Source of the DNA: an uncultured Burkholderiaceae bacterium
Lineage (GTDB): Bacteria; Pseudomonadota; Gammaproteobacteria; Burkholderiales; Burkholderiaceae_F
Direction of reading: 5' to 3'
DNA length: 64,000 nt
NCBI GenBank assembly: GCA_944390675.1
Contig: CALXQR010000001.1
Span: 298,957 to 362,956, forward strand
Position 1 is the stretch's first letter; each line of letters starts with the position of its first letter. Position numbers and translations under genes: made by a program. Positions 56,112 to 64,000 of the stretch are shown here, piece after piece. The notes beneath the pieces are model-generated. The model worked only from the letters and a program-made list of their open reading frames with translations, searched no databases and was not told the origin of the DNA.

Positions 56112-58180
56112 TACGCTTCTCCTTCGTTGATCTGCAGCGCTTCAAACGCTTTTTGCTCAAAGCACGCGCAGGAGTGGTTGTCGTTGAGTTTGGTCAGTGG
56201 CGGCACTTCCAAGTGGCAGCGGGAAGAAGCGACCGGGCAACGATTGGCAAAAACGCAGCCTTTCGGGCGATCAATCGGGCTCGGCATTGATCCCTTGGGG
56301 TAAAAGCGAATGACGCTGGCATCGGCGCCCGGGGTGCTTGCCATCAGAAGTTTGGTGTAGGGGTGCTTCGGATTTTTAAAGATGACGTCTACATCACCTG
56401 TTTCGACGATACGTCCCAAATACATCACCACCACACGATCGCAGATGTAGCGAACAACGTTGAGGTTGTGGGAAACAAAAAGCATGGACATTTTGCTGGC
56501 GTTTCTGAGCTTATAAAGCAGCTCCAGAACCTGTGCCTGAATAGAAACGTCCAAAGAGGCAACCGGTTCATCACAAACTAAAAGCGCCGGTTCCAGAGCA
56601 ACGGCTCGGGCAATGGCTGCGCGCTGCAGCTGACCGCCTGACATAAACACCGGCAGCTTGTTCATGTGATGGGTGGGCATGCCGACCGCTTTTAAAACAG
56701 CGGCGGCTCGCTCCAGCGCCGCTTCATGCGACAGGTTTTGATGGACCATCAGAGGTTCGGCCACTTGTTCAATGACCGGCATACGGGCATCAAAGCAACC
56801 GTAGGGATCCTGGTAAATCATCTGCATGGCCGCACGTTGTTCGCGCCAGGCCTGACTTCGAGGCTCAGGAATCGGTTCGTTTTTAAAGAGAACCACTCCT
56901 TCTGTGGGTTTTTGATGCCCGAGTAGCAAACGCGCAAGTGTGGATTTGCCGCAGCCGGACTCACCCACCAGACCTAAAATTTCCCCGTGTTCAATCTGAA
57001 TGTCAATGTCTTGAAGAACATCCCAAGGTTTCTTGCGGCCTAAAAAGCCCTGTCTGGTGTAGTAGCAATGACGGGGAATCTGCGCGTTGACCAAGGTCGG
57101 GAAGTCGGTTTGTTCCATGTTGACAAGCGACTTCATCATTTGTGTGGCTTCATCAACGGCCTGTTTGTGTTCTTCCTTCGTTATTTCGTGGGCACGAAGA
57201 CAGCGTGAACGCCAGTGAAGTTTTTCATCCACATCGGAAAGCGGCGCGAGTGTCGTTTTGCATTCATCGCAAACCTTTGCGCAGCGGCTCGCGAAGGGAC
57301 AGCCGTTACCCAACTTATCCGGAGGCGGAATTTCGCCGGGGATCGGTTTTAGCGTGCCTTTCACGCTGGTCATATCCGGCATGGCATCTAAAAGCCCTTC
57401 GGTGTAGGGATGCGCCGGATTGGGAAGAACATTGGCTACTGGACCTTCTTCAAGGAGGTAACCCGCGTACATTACGGAAACTTTATCGGCGACATCGTGC
57501 GCTAAATGCAAGTCATGGGTCACGAGCAGCATGGACATGTTGAGCTTTCGAATCGTTTCACGAAGCTCTTGTAAAAGTTCACGCTGTACGACTACGTCCA
57601 AAGCGGTCGTCGGTTCGTCTGCTAAAAGCAGTTTCGGCGCACCGACCAAAGCCAGTGCGATCATGATGCGCTGACGCATGCCGCCCGAGAGTTGATGGGC
57701 GTAAGCGGTCATGCGCTTTTCAGGAGCTGTAATGCCGACGGTTTTCAGCAGATCAAGAGCGATATCGTGCAAATCATGTTTATGGCTTGCTAAAACGGCT
57801 GCCGTGTTGTGGTCGCGATAATTTGGGTGACGGCATGCGATGGTTTCCATTAACTGGTAACCAATCGTGCGCATGGGATTTAATGCGCTCATGGCATCTT
57901 GAACAACCATGGCTATTTCGGCACCGCGCAGTTTTCGATATTCTTCAGCCGACAAAGTCAGAAGCTCTTTGCCTTCGAATTCAATGCTGCCGTTTATGCG
58001 GCAATTATTGCCCGCCAATCCCAAAATGGAACGGGCTAAAACGCTTTTGCCCGAGCCTGATTCACCGATTAGGGCGTGAATGACGCCTTGTTCAATATCG
58101 AGGTCAATGCCGTGGAGCACTTCCACAGAACCGAATGAAACATGCAGGTCTCGGATACGGATCAGAGGATCTTGTTGCAT
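56111..58180 (-). CDS. Peptide/opine-type ABC transporter ATPase, DppD–DppF fusion
   Basis: 689 aa with two ATPase modules. First: Walker A GESGSGKSVLAR, LSGGMRQRIMIALALVG, DEPTTALDV. Second (from about residue 365): GESGCGKSTLAR, MSGGQLQRAAIARAV, DEPVASLDV. Each has the oligopeptide C-terminal extension with a Cys cluster (CPFASRCAKVC; CVFANRCPVASSRC), typical for DppD/OppD and DppF/OppF, which may bind Fe–S. Confidence 0.92.
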   Translation of the reverse strand: MQQDPLIRIRDLHVSFGSVEVLHGIDLDIEQGVIHALIGESGSGKSVLARSILGLAGNNCRINGSIEFEGKELLTLSAEEYRKLRGAEIAMVVQDAMSALNPMRTIGYQLMETIACRHPNYRDHNTAAVLASHKHDLHDIALDLLKTVGITAPEKRMTAYAHQLSGGMRQRIMIALALVGAPKLLLADEPTTALDVVVQRELLQELRETIRKLNMSMLLVTHDLHLAHDVADKVSVMYAGYLLEEGPVANVLPNPAHPYTEGLLDAMPDMTSVKGTLKPIPGEIPPPDKLGNGCPFASRCAKVCDECKTTLAPLSDVDEKLHWRSRCLRAHEITKEEHKQAVDEATQMMKSLVNMEQTDFPTLVNAQIPRHCYYTRQGFLGRKKPWDVLQDIDIQIEHGEILGLVGESGCGKSTLARLLLGHQKPTEGVVLFKNEPIPEPRSQAWREQRAAMQMIYQDPYGCFDARMPVIEQVAEPLMVHQNLSHEAALERAAAVLKAVGMPTHHMNKLPVFMSGGQLQRAAIARAVALEPALLVCDEPVASLDVSIQAQVLELLYKLRNASKMSMLFVSHNLNVVRYICDRVVVMYLGRIVETGDVDVIFKNPKHPYTKLLMASTPGADASVIRFYPKGSMPSPIDRPKGCVFANRCPVASSRCHLEVPPLTKLNDNHSCACFEQKAFEALQINEGEA

Positions 58181-58201
58181 CAGGATATAAGATGTGCAAA
58201 A

Positions 58202-58230
58202 CCCGCTCCGATCAAAATGAAGGGAGCGGG
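58202..58230 (-). terminator. Intra-operon hairpin between binding protein and ATPase genes
   Basis: CCCGCTCC (58202–58209) pairs with GGAGCGGG (58223–58230); on the minus strand TTTTGC follows. It likely limits transcription of the transporter body relative to the binding protein. Confidence 0.65.
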
Positions 58231-58246
58231 AGGATTGTTGGATGAA

Positions 58247-59800
58247 TTACTTAAACGAGAGGTTGTCTGCGTTCAGATACAGACGGCCTTCCGTGCCAGG
58301 TGTCCACTGAACATTCTTTTGCTTGCCGTAGATCATCGGCAAGGCATAAAGCGGGCAAGCCTGCGGGTCGTTTGCGAACGCTTCGAGCATCTTCACCCAA
58401 GCAGCTTTGCGTTGAGCCGGATCAATCGAGGTTTCCAAAATCTTGCCGTTTTCTGCAAAGACCTTGTAATCAGCGCTCGTAGTGTCGATATAACCCATCG
58501 TGTCCCAAGAGGTGCCCGGCTTCATACGACGCCACAATTGAGAGGCAGGATCGGGGAAGTAGGCAGAGAAACTGGCGTTGTTGATCATGCGGTCAGCGCC
58601 AGCGGCTTCAACTTGCGTCCAGTTTTCCTTGACTTGGATTTCAATGTTCAAACCGACAGCCTTCAGCATGGAGGCGATGGCTTGAGAAACCGTCATTTCG
58701 AGCGTGTAGTAACCGGCTTGAATGCGCCAAACGATCGGTTCACCTTTATAGCCGGAAGCCTTAATCAAAGCCTTGGCTTTTTCCGGATCGTAGAGGCTCT
58801 TGTTCATTTCGGGGATGTAGAGATCACCGAAAGTTTTCGATTGGAAGCTGTTCGCGGTTACCGTCTTACCGGCAAACAAAGCATTGACTAAGAGATCGCG
58901 GTCAATGGCGTGCAGGAAAGCTTGGCGCAATTCCTTGCTTTGCATGATCTTGGAAGAGCGGCTGTCAAAGACCAAACCGTAGATGTTGTCAATCGGGCCG
59001 CCAACGACATCAACTTTGCCGTCAGAGGACAGCGGTTTGACCTGATCGGGCGGCACTTCTGTGATGATGTCGAATTCGCCAGAGCGAAGGCCGGCCACAC
59101 GAGCGGACAATTCGGGCACTTCGACAAAGCTTAATTGAGCGGCAGGGGCCTTTTTGTTCCAGTAACCGTCAAAACGCACAAGATCGAGACGATTGCCTGT
59201 CTTAAAAGAAGAAATTTGATAGGGACCCGTGCCGATCGGGTTCTTCAGCCAATTTTCCCAAGAACCGGCCTTTTTGAAACCGTCTTCAGAAATGATTTCT
59301 GACATGCGGGCGGAGAAGCGACGTTCAATCAACGGATCGGCGGTTTTCATCGTCACACGAACGGTGTAGTCATCCACTTTTTTGACTTCTTTAAGACCAC
59401 CCAAAAATTCCCAGGCGGCAGGACGACCGGGGGCTTTTTCTCCGGAAAAGCGTTCGGGACCGAAGCTGAAAACAACGTCATCGGCCGTAAAGTCTGTGCC
59501 ATCATGGAATTTCACACCCTTGCGAAGCTTGAATTCAACCGTTTCCGGAGAGATACGCTTCCAGGATTCAGCCAAGCCCGGCTTCATTTCGCCAGTGTGG
59601 GTGTCAGCATAAATCAGCGTTTCATAGATAGAGGAAACAACACGATCAATGGCATTGTTATTAACGCCTTGGGGTTCAACGGTAGGGGGCAGTTGTTGCA
59701 CGGCAACTACCATATGTTCTGCGTTTGCCAATGCGGTCTGAGACAAAAGACCGCAAGAAATCATCATCGAGGCAAGAAGTGTTTTTCGCAACACAGTCAT
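58247..59800 (-). CDS. Peptide/opine-type ABC transporter substrate-binding protein
   Basis: 517 aa. Signal peptide 1–25 (ends SQTALA), then the SBP_bac_5 (DppA-type) fold: RKGVKFHDGTDFTADDVVFS, NPIGTGPYQISSF, LRQAFLHAIDRDLLVNALF. The start selected follows GGAG; two earlier in-frame start codons lie upstream of that site. Ligand unknown. First gene of the operon that ends in serB. Confidence 0.92.
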   Translation of the reverse strand: MTVLRKTLLASMMISCGLLSQTALANAEHMVVAVQQLPPTVEPQGVNNNAIDRVVSSIYETLIYADTHTGEMKPGLAESWKRISPETVEFKLRKGVKFHDGTDFTADDVVFSFGPERFSGEKAPGRPAAWEFLGGLKEVKKVDDYTVRVTMKTADPLIERRFSARMSEIISEDGFKKAGSWENWLKNPIGTGPYQISSFKTGNRLDLVRFDGYWNKKAPAAQLSFVEVPELSARVAGLRSGEFDIITEVPPDQVKPLSSDGKVDVVGGPIDNIYGLVFDSRSSKIMQSKELRQAFLHAIDRDLLVNALFAGKTVTANSFQSKTFGDLYIPEMNKSLYDPEKAKALIKASGYKGEPIVWRIQAGYYTLEMTVSQAIASMLKAVGLNIEIQVKENWTQVEAAGADRMINNASFSAYFPDPASQLWRRMKPGTSWDTMGYIDTTSADYKVFAENGKILETSIDPAQRKAAWVKMLEAFANDPQACPLYALPMIYGKQKNVQWTPGTEGRLYLNADNLSFK

Positions 59801-59944
59801 GAGATACTCCATCACAAAGAGAAGGTTGACCGAACTAAAACAAATCGTCCGGTGAAAATTGAAAAGTAAATTTCTTGCGCCCTATTGTGATGATGTAATG
59901 TTTCAGGATTGCGATGAAATTATGACGATTTCATGAAAAACGCT

Positions 59945-60760
59945 TTAGAGTAAGTTAGCTGCGGTTACTCGATCATTGCCGCCGAGATCCTTGACGGTAA
60001 TGATGTCGGTCCAAAGAGAATTTGAAAAAAGTGATCGAACTTCTGCTCCTTGATCCCAACCGTGCTCAAAGGCAAGCAGTCCGTCATGTCGCAGATATTT
60101 TGGTGCCTCAGTAATTAAGTGACGAATATGTGAAAGGCCATCTTGGCCGTCTGTTAATGCGCCGATGGGTTCAAAAGGTAAATTTTCGAGATGTTTATCC
60201 TGACTGTCGATGTATGGGGGATTACTGACAATCACGTCAAACTTCTTCGGCATAGTTAATGCCTTAAACCAGTCTCCCAAGAAAAAAGAGACATTAGCGT
60301 TTAATTGATTGGCATTATTTTTGGCGACAGACAAACTTTTTTCACTAATGTCCGTTGCGGTCACTGCCAAAGAAGGATTTTCCAGTGCAAGCGTAATGGC
60401 GATGCAGCCAGAACCCGTACCCAGATCCAAAAGGCTCAGAGGCCCTTTGCCCGAAGTTTTCTCCAAAATAAATTCGATCAGCGTTTCCGTGTCGGGTCTT
60501 GGGATTAACACGTCAGGAGTGACCGAAAAACTTCTGCCGAAAAATTCCTGAGTGCCTGTAATGTAGGGAACAGGCATTTTGTTTTCTCGGGCTTGGACAC
60601 ATTCCTCATAGTGCTGCAGAACGGTCGGTGATAGGCAATCCTTGTCGTGTGTGATGAGATAAGTACGTCCCACGCCAAGGCAGTGAGCCAATAAAAGCTT
60701 CGCCTCAAAGCGATCAATGCGTTTTGAGGCTTCTGCAATGGCTTCTTGGATCGTTGTCAT
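59945..60760 (-). CDS. prmC: Release factor glutamine methyltransferase
   Basis: Methylates the Gln of the GGQ motif in RF1/RF2 (271 aa). SAM motif DLGTGSGC (112–119), catalytic NPPY (180–183), and an N-terminal helical domain. It is 2 nt after prfA, its substrate gene. Confidence 0.95.
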   Translation of the reverse strand: MTTIQEAIAEASKRIDRFEAKLLLAHCLGVGRTYLITHDKDCLSPTVLQHYEECVQARENKMPVPYITGTQEFFGRSFSVTPDVLIPRPDTETLIEFILEKTSGKGPLSLLDLGTGSGCIAITLALENPSLAVTATDISEKSLSVAKNNANQLNANVSFFLGDWFKALTMPKKFDVIVSNPPYIDSQDKHLENLPFEPIGALTDGQDGLSHIRHLITEAPKYLRHDGLLAFEHGWDQGAEVRSLFSNSLWTDIITVKDLGGNDRVTAANLL

Positions 60761-60762
60761 GT

Positions 60763-61839
60763 TTATTCGCCTAAGTTGGCCAACTGTTCGATTTGGTGTT
60801 CGGTGGTAAGCGCCGTAATGATTTCATCCAAATCGCCATCCATGATGAAGTCGAGTTTGTAAAGAGTCAGGTTGATGCGGTGATCCGTAACGCGCCCCTG
60901 GGGATAGTTGTAGGTGCGGATGCGTTCACTACGGTCACCGGAACCGACCAAGCTTTTACGAGTGCTCGCTTCTTGCGCTTGCTGTTTAGCAATTTCATTA
61001 GCCGTAATGCGAGAGATCAACACGCTCATGGCGCGCGCTTTGTTTTCGTGCTGACTGCGTTCGTCCTGACATTCAACTACGGTACCCGTGGGGATGTGCG
61101 TGATGCGAACAGCAGAGTTTGTTTTCTGTACGTGCTGGCCACCCGCGCCCGAAGCGCGGTAGACGTCAATACGCAGGTCTGCCGGATTAATTTGAACTTC
61201 ACCGATTTCATCAAGTTCCGGCAAAACAGCCACCGTGCAAGCCGATGTATGAACACGGCCTTGGCTTTCGGTTTCGGGAACGCGCTGCACGCGATGTCCG
61301 CCGCTTTCAAACTTGAGTTTGGAATAAGCGCCCTCACCAATGACACGGACAATAACTTCTTTATAGCCGCCTAAGTCACTTTCTGAGGCAGACACAATTT
61401 CCGTGCTCCAGCCTTGACGTTCAGCGTAGCGGGTGTACATGCGCAGAAGGTCGCCTGCAAAAAGTGCCGATTCGTCGCCGCCGGTGCCAGCGCGAATTTC
61501 AAGATAGATATTCTTGCTGTCATTGGGGTCGCGCGGCAAAAGCATGATCTGTAAATCTTTTTCGAGATTTTCCAAGCGTTCTTTGCCGTTGTCGATTTCT
61601 TCTTGGGCGAAACTGGCCGACTCTGGGTCTTGAAGCATTTCCTGAGCGGCTTCAATGTCGCCTTCGGTGGACTCGTACTCTTTGAGTTTTTGAACAACGG
61701 GTTCAATTTCAGAGCGTTCGCGCGAGAGGTCACGGAAACGGTTCATGTCATTGGTAGCTTCAGGTGAGGCCAGCATGGCATCAATTTCTTCCAAACGTCG
61801 GGCAATTTGTTGCAGTTTGCTTCGCATCGACTCTTTCAC
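60763..61839 (-). CDS. prfA: Peptide chain release factor 1
   Basis: RF1 (358 aa) ends translation at UAA and UAG. GGQ at residues 233–235 in [18 protein letters not shown], and [18 protein letters not shown] including the region of the codon-reading motif. The GTG start at 61839 has AGGAGAC at good distance. Confidence 0.96.
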   Translation of the reverse strand: MKESMRSKLQQIARRLEEIDAMLASPEATNDMNRFRDLSRERSEIEPVVQKLKEYESTEGDIEAAQEMLQDPESASFAQEEIDNGKERLENLEKDLQIMLLPRDPNDSKNIYLEIRAGTGGDESALFAGDLLRMYTRYAERQGWSTEIVSASESDLGGYKEVIVRVIGEGAYSKLKFESGGHRVQRVPETESQGRVHTSACTVAVLPELDEIGEVQINPADLRIDVYRASGAGGQHVQKTNSAVRITHIPTGTVVECQDERSQHENKARAMSVLISRITANEIAKQQAQEASTRKSLVGSGDRSERIRTYNYPQGRVTDHRINLTLYKLDFIMDGDLDEIITALTTEHQIEQLANLGE

Positions 61840-61937
61840 AGCGAGTCTCCTAAATTCATAGAGTTAAAAATTGAACGGATTTCACGCGCCCAATATTAAG
61901 ACAGGGCGGTTAAAGGGGCAAAAAAAGATCAGTGACG

Positions 61938-63227
61938 CTAACGCTTGCGTTCAAGGTAAAAGTGTTTAAAGCAGCTCTCAAGATGTTCACGTTCGGCAGC
62001 TGAAAGATGTTCGGTATCTTTCAAAAGCGTCAAGTTATCGTGAATGAGCTTGCGGGTGATGTCGTGAGCTAGGCGGGCAAGCGCTTCATCAACATTGTTA
62101 CCCGATTCAATGCTGTGTTTGGCTCGAGCAATACAGCTTGCAGACAACTGAGAAGCGCGTTCAATCATGGTTTCAATTGTCGGTACGCTGTTTCTCCACT
62201 GCAGCCAATTAGCGAAATCCTTGACACGGAGCGCGATAATCGCGCGGCTTTCTTCAACCGCTGCCTCGCGCTCAGCTTTTCCGCTTTGAACCACTTTACC
62301 TAAATCATCAACCGTGTAAACGTAAACGTCATCGAGTCTTGCGACTTCCTCTTCCACGTCACGCGGCACAGCTAAGTCGACAATAAAAATCGGTTTGTGG
62401 TGACGCTCACGGGTCGCTCTTTCAATCATGCCAAGACCGATAATCGGAAGGGCGCTCGCGGTGCAGGAAACGATAATGTCAAAGCGAGAGATTTGCTGGG
62501 GCAAATCAGCCAATTTCATGCTATTGGCGTCAAATCGAGCAGCAAGCGCTTGTCCCTTATCAAGCGAACGGTTCGCAATGGTCATGGAGCGCGGCTTTTG
62601 ACCGTTAAAGTGCGCAGCGCACAATTCAATCATTTCGCCAGCACCGACAAAAAGAACATTGAGTTCGTGTAATTCACCAAAGAGGCGATTGGCCAGGCGA
62701 ACGGCCGCAGCCGCCATGGACACGGTGTGTGCGCCGATTTCGGTGGCTGTTCGGACTTCTTTTGCGACGGTAAATGTGCGCTGAAAGAGCGCGTTGAGCA
62801 TTAAACCGAGGCCGCCTGCTTTTCGGGCGGTTTTTTCTGCCTTTTTCATCTGCCCCACGATTTGCGTTTCGCCCAAGACCATGGAGTCCAGACCACTTGC
62901 CACGCCAAAAGCGTGTTCGACGACTTCCAAGTCGGTGAGTGAATACGTGTGAGGGGTTACTTCAGAGAGCAAAAGATTCTTTTCTTCAGCTAAGAACGCT
63001 TCCAGAGCTCCAAGGGCAAGATCAGCGTCTTCGGCCGCGCAGTAAATTTCCGTGCGGTTGCAGGTTGACAAAATCAACGCTTCGGAGACCTTGCCAGATT
63101 CTTCACCCGACAGGCGCGACAAAAGTCTGCCGATTGTCTCGGCAGTCTCCTGCGGACCGAAAGCGACCCGCTCGCGGATGGCAAGCGGCGCGGTCGTGTG
63201 ATTTAAACCTAGAGCCAGTAAATGCAT
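61938..63227 (-). CDS. hemA: Glutamyl-tRNA reductase
   Basis: NADPH-dependent reduction of Glu-tRNA to glutamate-1-semialdehyde, entry to haem (429 aa). Catalytic Cys56 in ILSTCNRTEIY, GLNHTTAPLAIRE at the start, GETQIVGQMKKAEKTA, and the nucleotide-binding LFVGAGEMIEL. ATG chosen at 63227 (MHLLALGLN). The gene order hemA–prfA–prmC is typical for Beta- and Gammaproteobacteria. Confidence 0.96.
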   Translation of the reverse strand: MHLLALGLNHTTAPLAIRERVAFGPQETAETIGRLLSRLSGEESGKVSEALILSTCNRTEIYCAAEDADLALGALEAFLAEEKNLLLSEVTPHTYSLTDLEVVEHAFGVASGLDSMVLGETQIVGQMKKAEKTARKAGGLGLMLNALFQRTFTVAKEVRTATEIGAHTVSMAAAAVRLANRLFGELHELNVLFVGAGEMIELCAAHFNGQKPRSMTIANRSLDKGQALAARFDANSMKLADLPQQISRFDIIVSCTASALPIIGLGMIERATRERHHKPIFIVDLAVPRDVEEEVARLDDVYVYTVDDLGKVVQSGKAEREAAVEESRAIIALRVKDFANWLQWRNSVPTIETMIERASQLSASCIARAKHSIESGNNVDEALARLAHDITRKLIHDNLTLLKDTEHLSAAEREHLESCFKHFYLERKR

Positions 63228-63304
63228 GAAAAGAAAAAGGGAAAAACTTTCCCTAAAATCCAATAAGATGCGTAAGTGTATAGCGGAACGATTAATTTTG
63301 CCTT

Positions 63305-63820
63305 ATGAGTGCGTCCCTGCCTTCAATCCCTACTGACGAAGAAAAAATCCAATCGGCTGTTTGGCGTGCAAAGCGTCATGTGAATCGGCAAGCTTTGATG
63401 AGCGCAGGGGCGACTTTTGTGCCGATACCCGGCGTGGATATGTTGGTTGATGTTTCAGTGATGATCAAAATGATTGATCACATCAACAGGGAGTTCGGCT
63501 TGACATCGGAGCAGATTGAAAGGCTTCCCAGTCAAAAGAAAATCATTGCCTACCAGGCGATCAGTTGGGTGGGGACGGTCTTGGCCGGTAAAGTCATTAC
63601 CGCGCAAGTCGCCATAGCTATGCTAAAAAGCGTCGGAATTAAATTGGGAACGAAACAGGCGGCGCGTTGGGTTCCTATTGTTGGTCAGGTAAGCGCTGCC
63701 GCTTTGGGTTATACCGCTTTGCGTTATCTGGGGCGAGAACACATAAAAGATTGTGAGAAAATTGCCAGAGAAGTGAGTTTGCGTTTGGGACTTTCTCAAA
63801 GAGAGAAAACTTCTAATTAA
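63305..63820 (+). CDS. DUF697-like protein of unknown function
   Basis: 171 aa. An N-terminal helical start, then an amphipathic/hydrophobic middle (AGATFVPIPGVDMLVDVSVMIKMID; IAYQAISWVGTVLAGKVITAQVAIAMLKSVGIKLGTKQAARWVPIVGQV) that resembles DUF697/YcjF-type domains often linked to GTPases. No GTPase gene is next to it. Divergent from hemA by 77 bp. Confidence 0.6.
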   Translation: MSASLPSIPTDEEKIQSAVWRAKRHVNRQALMSAGATFVPIPGVDMLVDVSVMIKMIDHINREFGLTSEQIERLPSQKKIIAYQAISWVGTVLAGKVITAQVAIAMLKSVGIKLGTKQAARWVPIVGQVSAAALGYTALRYLGREHIKDCEKIAREVSLRLGLSQREKTSN

Positions 63821-63923
63821 GACAAAAGAATTTTTGCGGTCTTAACACGCAAAACTTCTAAAATAGTGGCTGAATTCTGGGCCTGATGATAGGTCTTAAA
63901 GTTTTTTCCCTCTTCATTACCCC

Positions 63924-64000
63924 TGAACTGTACCCCGTTTGGTAGACAACTTACCAACGGGGTATTTTCATGGGTGCAAAACGTATTTCAAAAGAGTTTA
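63924..64000 (+). mobile_element. Left end of a probable IS3-family element (cut by window edge)
   Basis: The 25 bases from 63924 (TGAACTG, CCCC, GTT, ending GTAGACA) follow the terminal repeat pattern of IS3-family elements. Inside, CCCCGTT-T-GGTA pairs with TACCAACGGGG. A reading frame starts 40 nt farther in. The right end lies outside, so the size is unknown. Confidence 0.6.
63970..64000 (+). CDS. Start of a probable transposase OrfA (partial)
   Basis: The ATG at 63970 begins MGAKRISKEF and runs off the window. A short basic start with SKEF fits the helix-turn-helix OrfA of IS3-type transposases, and the terminal-repeat-like sequence 46 nt before it supports this, but ten residues are not proof. 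Confidence 0.45.
   Translation, partial: MGAKRISKEF

Noticed and set aside
60793..61374. 193-codon plus-strand frame opposite prfA
   Set aside because: No motif, no ribosome site, and prfA is certain on the other strand.

Overview
The window reads as chromosome of a Betaproteobacterium (order Burkholderiales), most likely Sutterellaceae (Sutterella/Parasutterella/Turicimonas-like). The evidence is betaproteobacterial gene order (tuf–S10–spc–alpha ribosomal superoperon; mlaFEDACB; murA–hinT–tatABC; Nif3–sspA–sspB), a long Lys/Ala tail on S3, and the absence of blocks that aerobic relatives carry at these places (histidine biosynthesis and petABC). The genus is inferred from context, not proven.

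Region 1 (1–15206): the 3' end of tuf, then a nearly complete ribosomal protein superoperon: rpsJ, rplCDWB, rpsS, rplV, rpsC, rplP, rpmC, rpsQ, rplNXE, rpsN, rpsH, rplF, rplR, rpsE, rpmD, rplO, secY, rpmJ, rpsM, rpsK, rpsD, rpoA, rplQ. It is interrupted by structured intergenic leaders of 80–230 nt before rplC, rplN, rpmJ, rpsD, rpoA and rplQ, several with good -35/-10 pairs and GNRA-capped hairpins. infA is not in its usual place between secY and rpmJ.

Region 2 (15217–24868): housekeeping genes: a YitT/YczE-type membrane protein, hslR, hemB, engB, an AspT/YidE-type transporter, lysA with the tiny lipoprotein gene lptM, cyaY, mrcA and a hot-dog thioesterase. Region 3 (24954–34262): the outer-membrane lipid-asymmetry operon mlaFEDACB, murA, hinT, tatABC, a Nif3-like protein, sspA, sspB and tRNA-Thr(TGT).

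Region 4 (34263–41807): accessory genes: an AT-rich autotransporter with a C9 tract in its signal-peptide codons (gain or loss of one C gives an immediate stop, so it is probably phase variable), an alpha/beta-hydrolase without its nucleophile serine, a second AspT/YidE-type transporter, a CpXC zinc protein, a DUF805 protein and a flavodoxin–ferredoxin (EFR1-like) protein.

Region 5 (41820–59800) is almost all on the minus strand and devoted to uptake and breakdown. It holds a 2-aminoethylphosphonate operon (phnT, fused permease, phnS, phnW, phnX), a Rid protein, two M20 amidohydrolases (one on the plus strand), an orphan amino-acid binding protein, and an operon joining a peptide/opine-type ABC importer (fused ATPase) to an alkaline-phosphatase-superfamily phosphodiesterase and serB. 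The last operon may salvage a phosphodiester whose product is phosphoserine; this is inference. Region 6 (59945–64000): prmC, prfA, hemA, a DUF697-like protein, and the left end of a probable IS3-family insertion sequence cut by the window edge.
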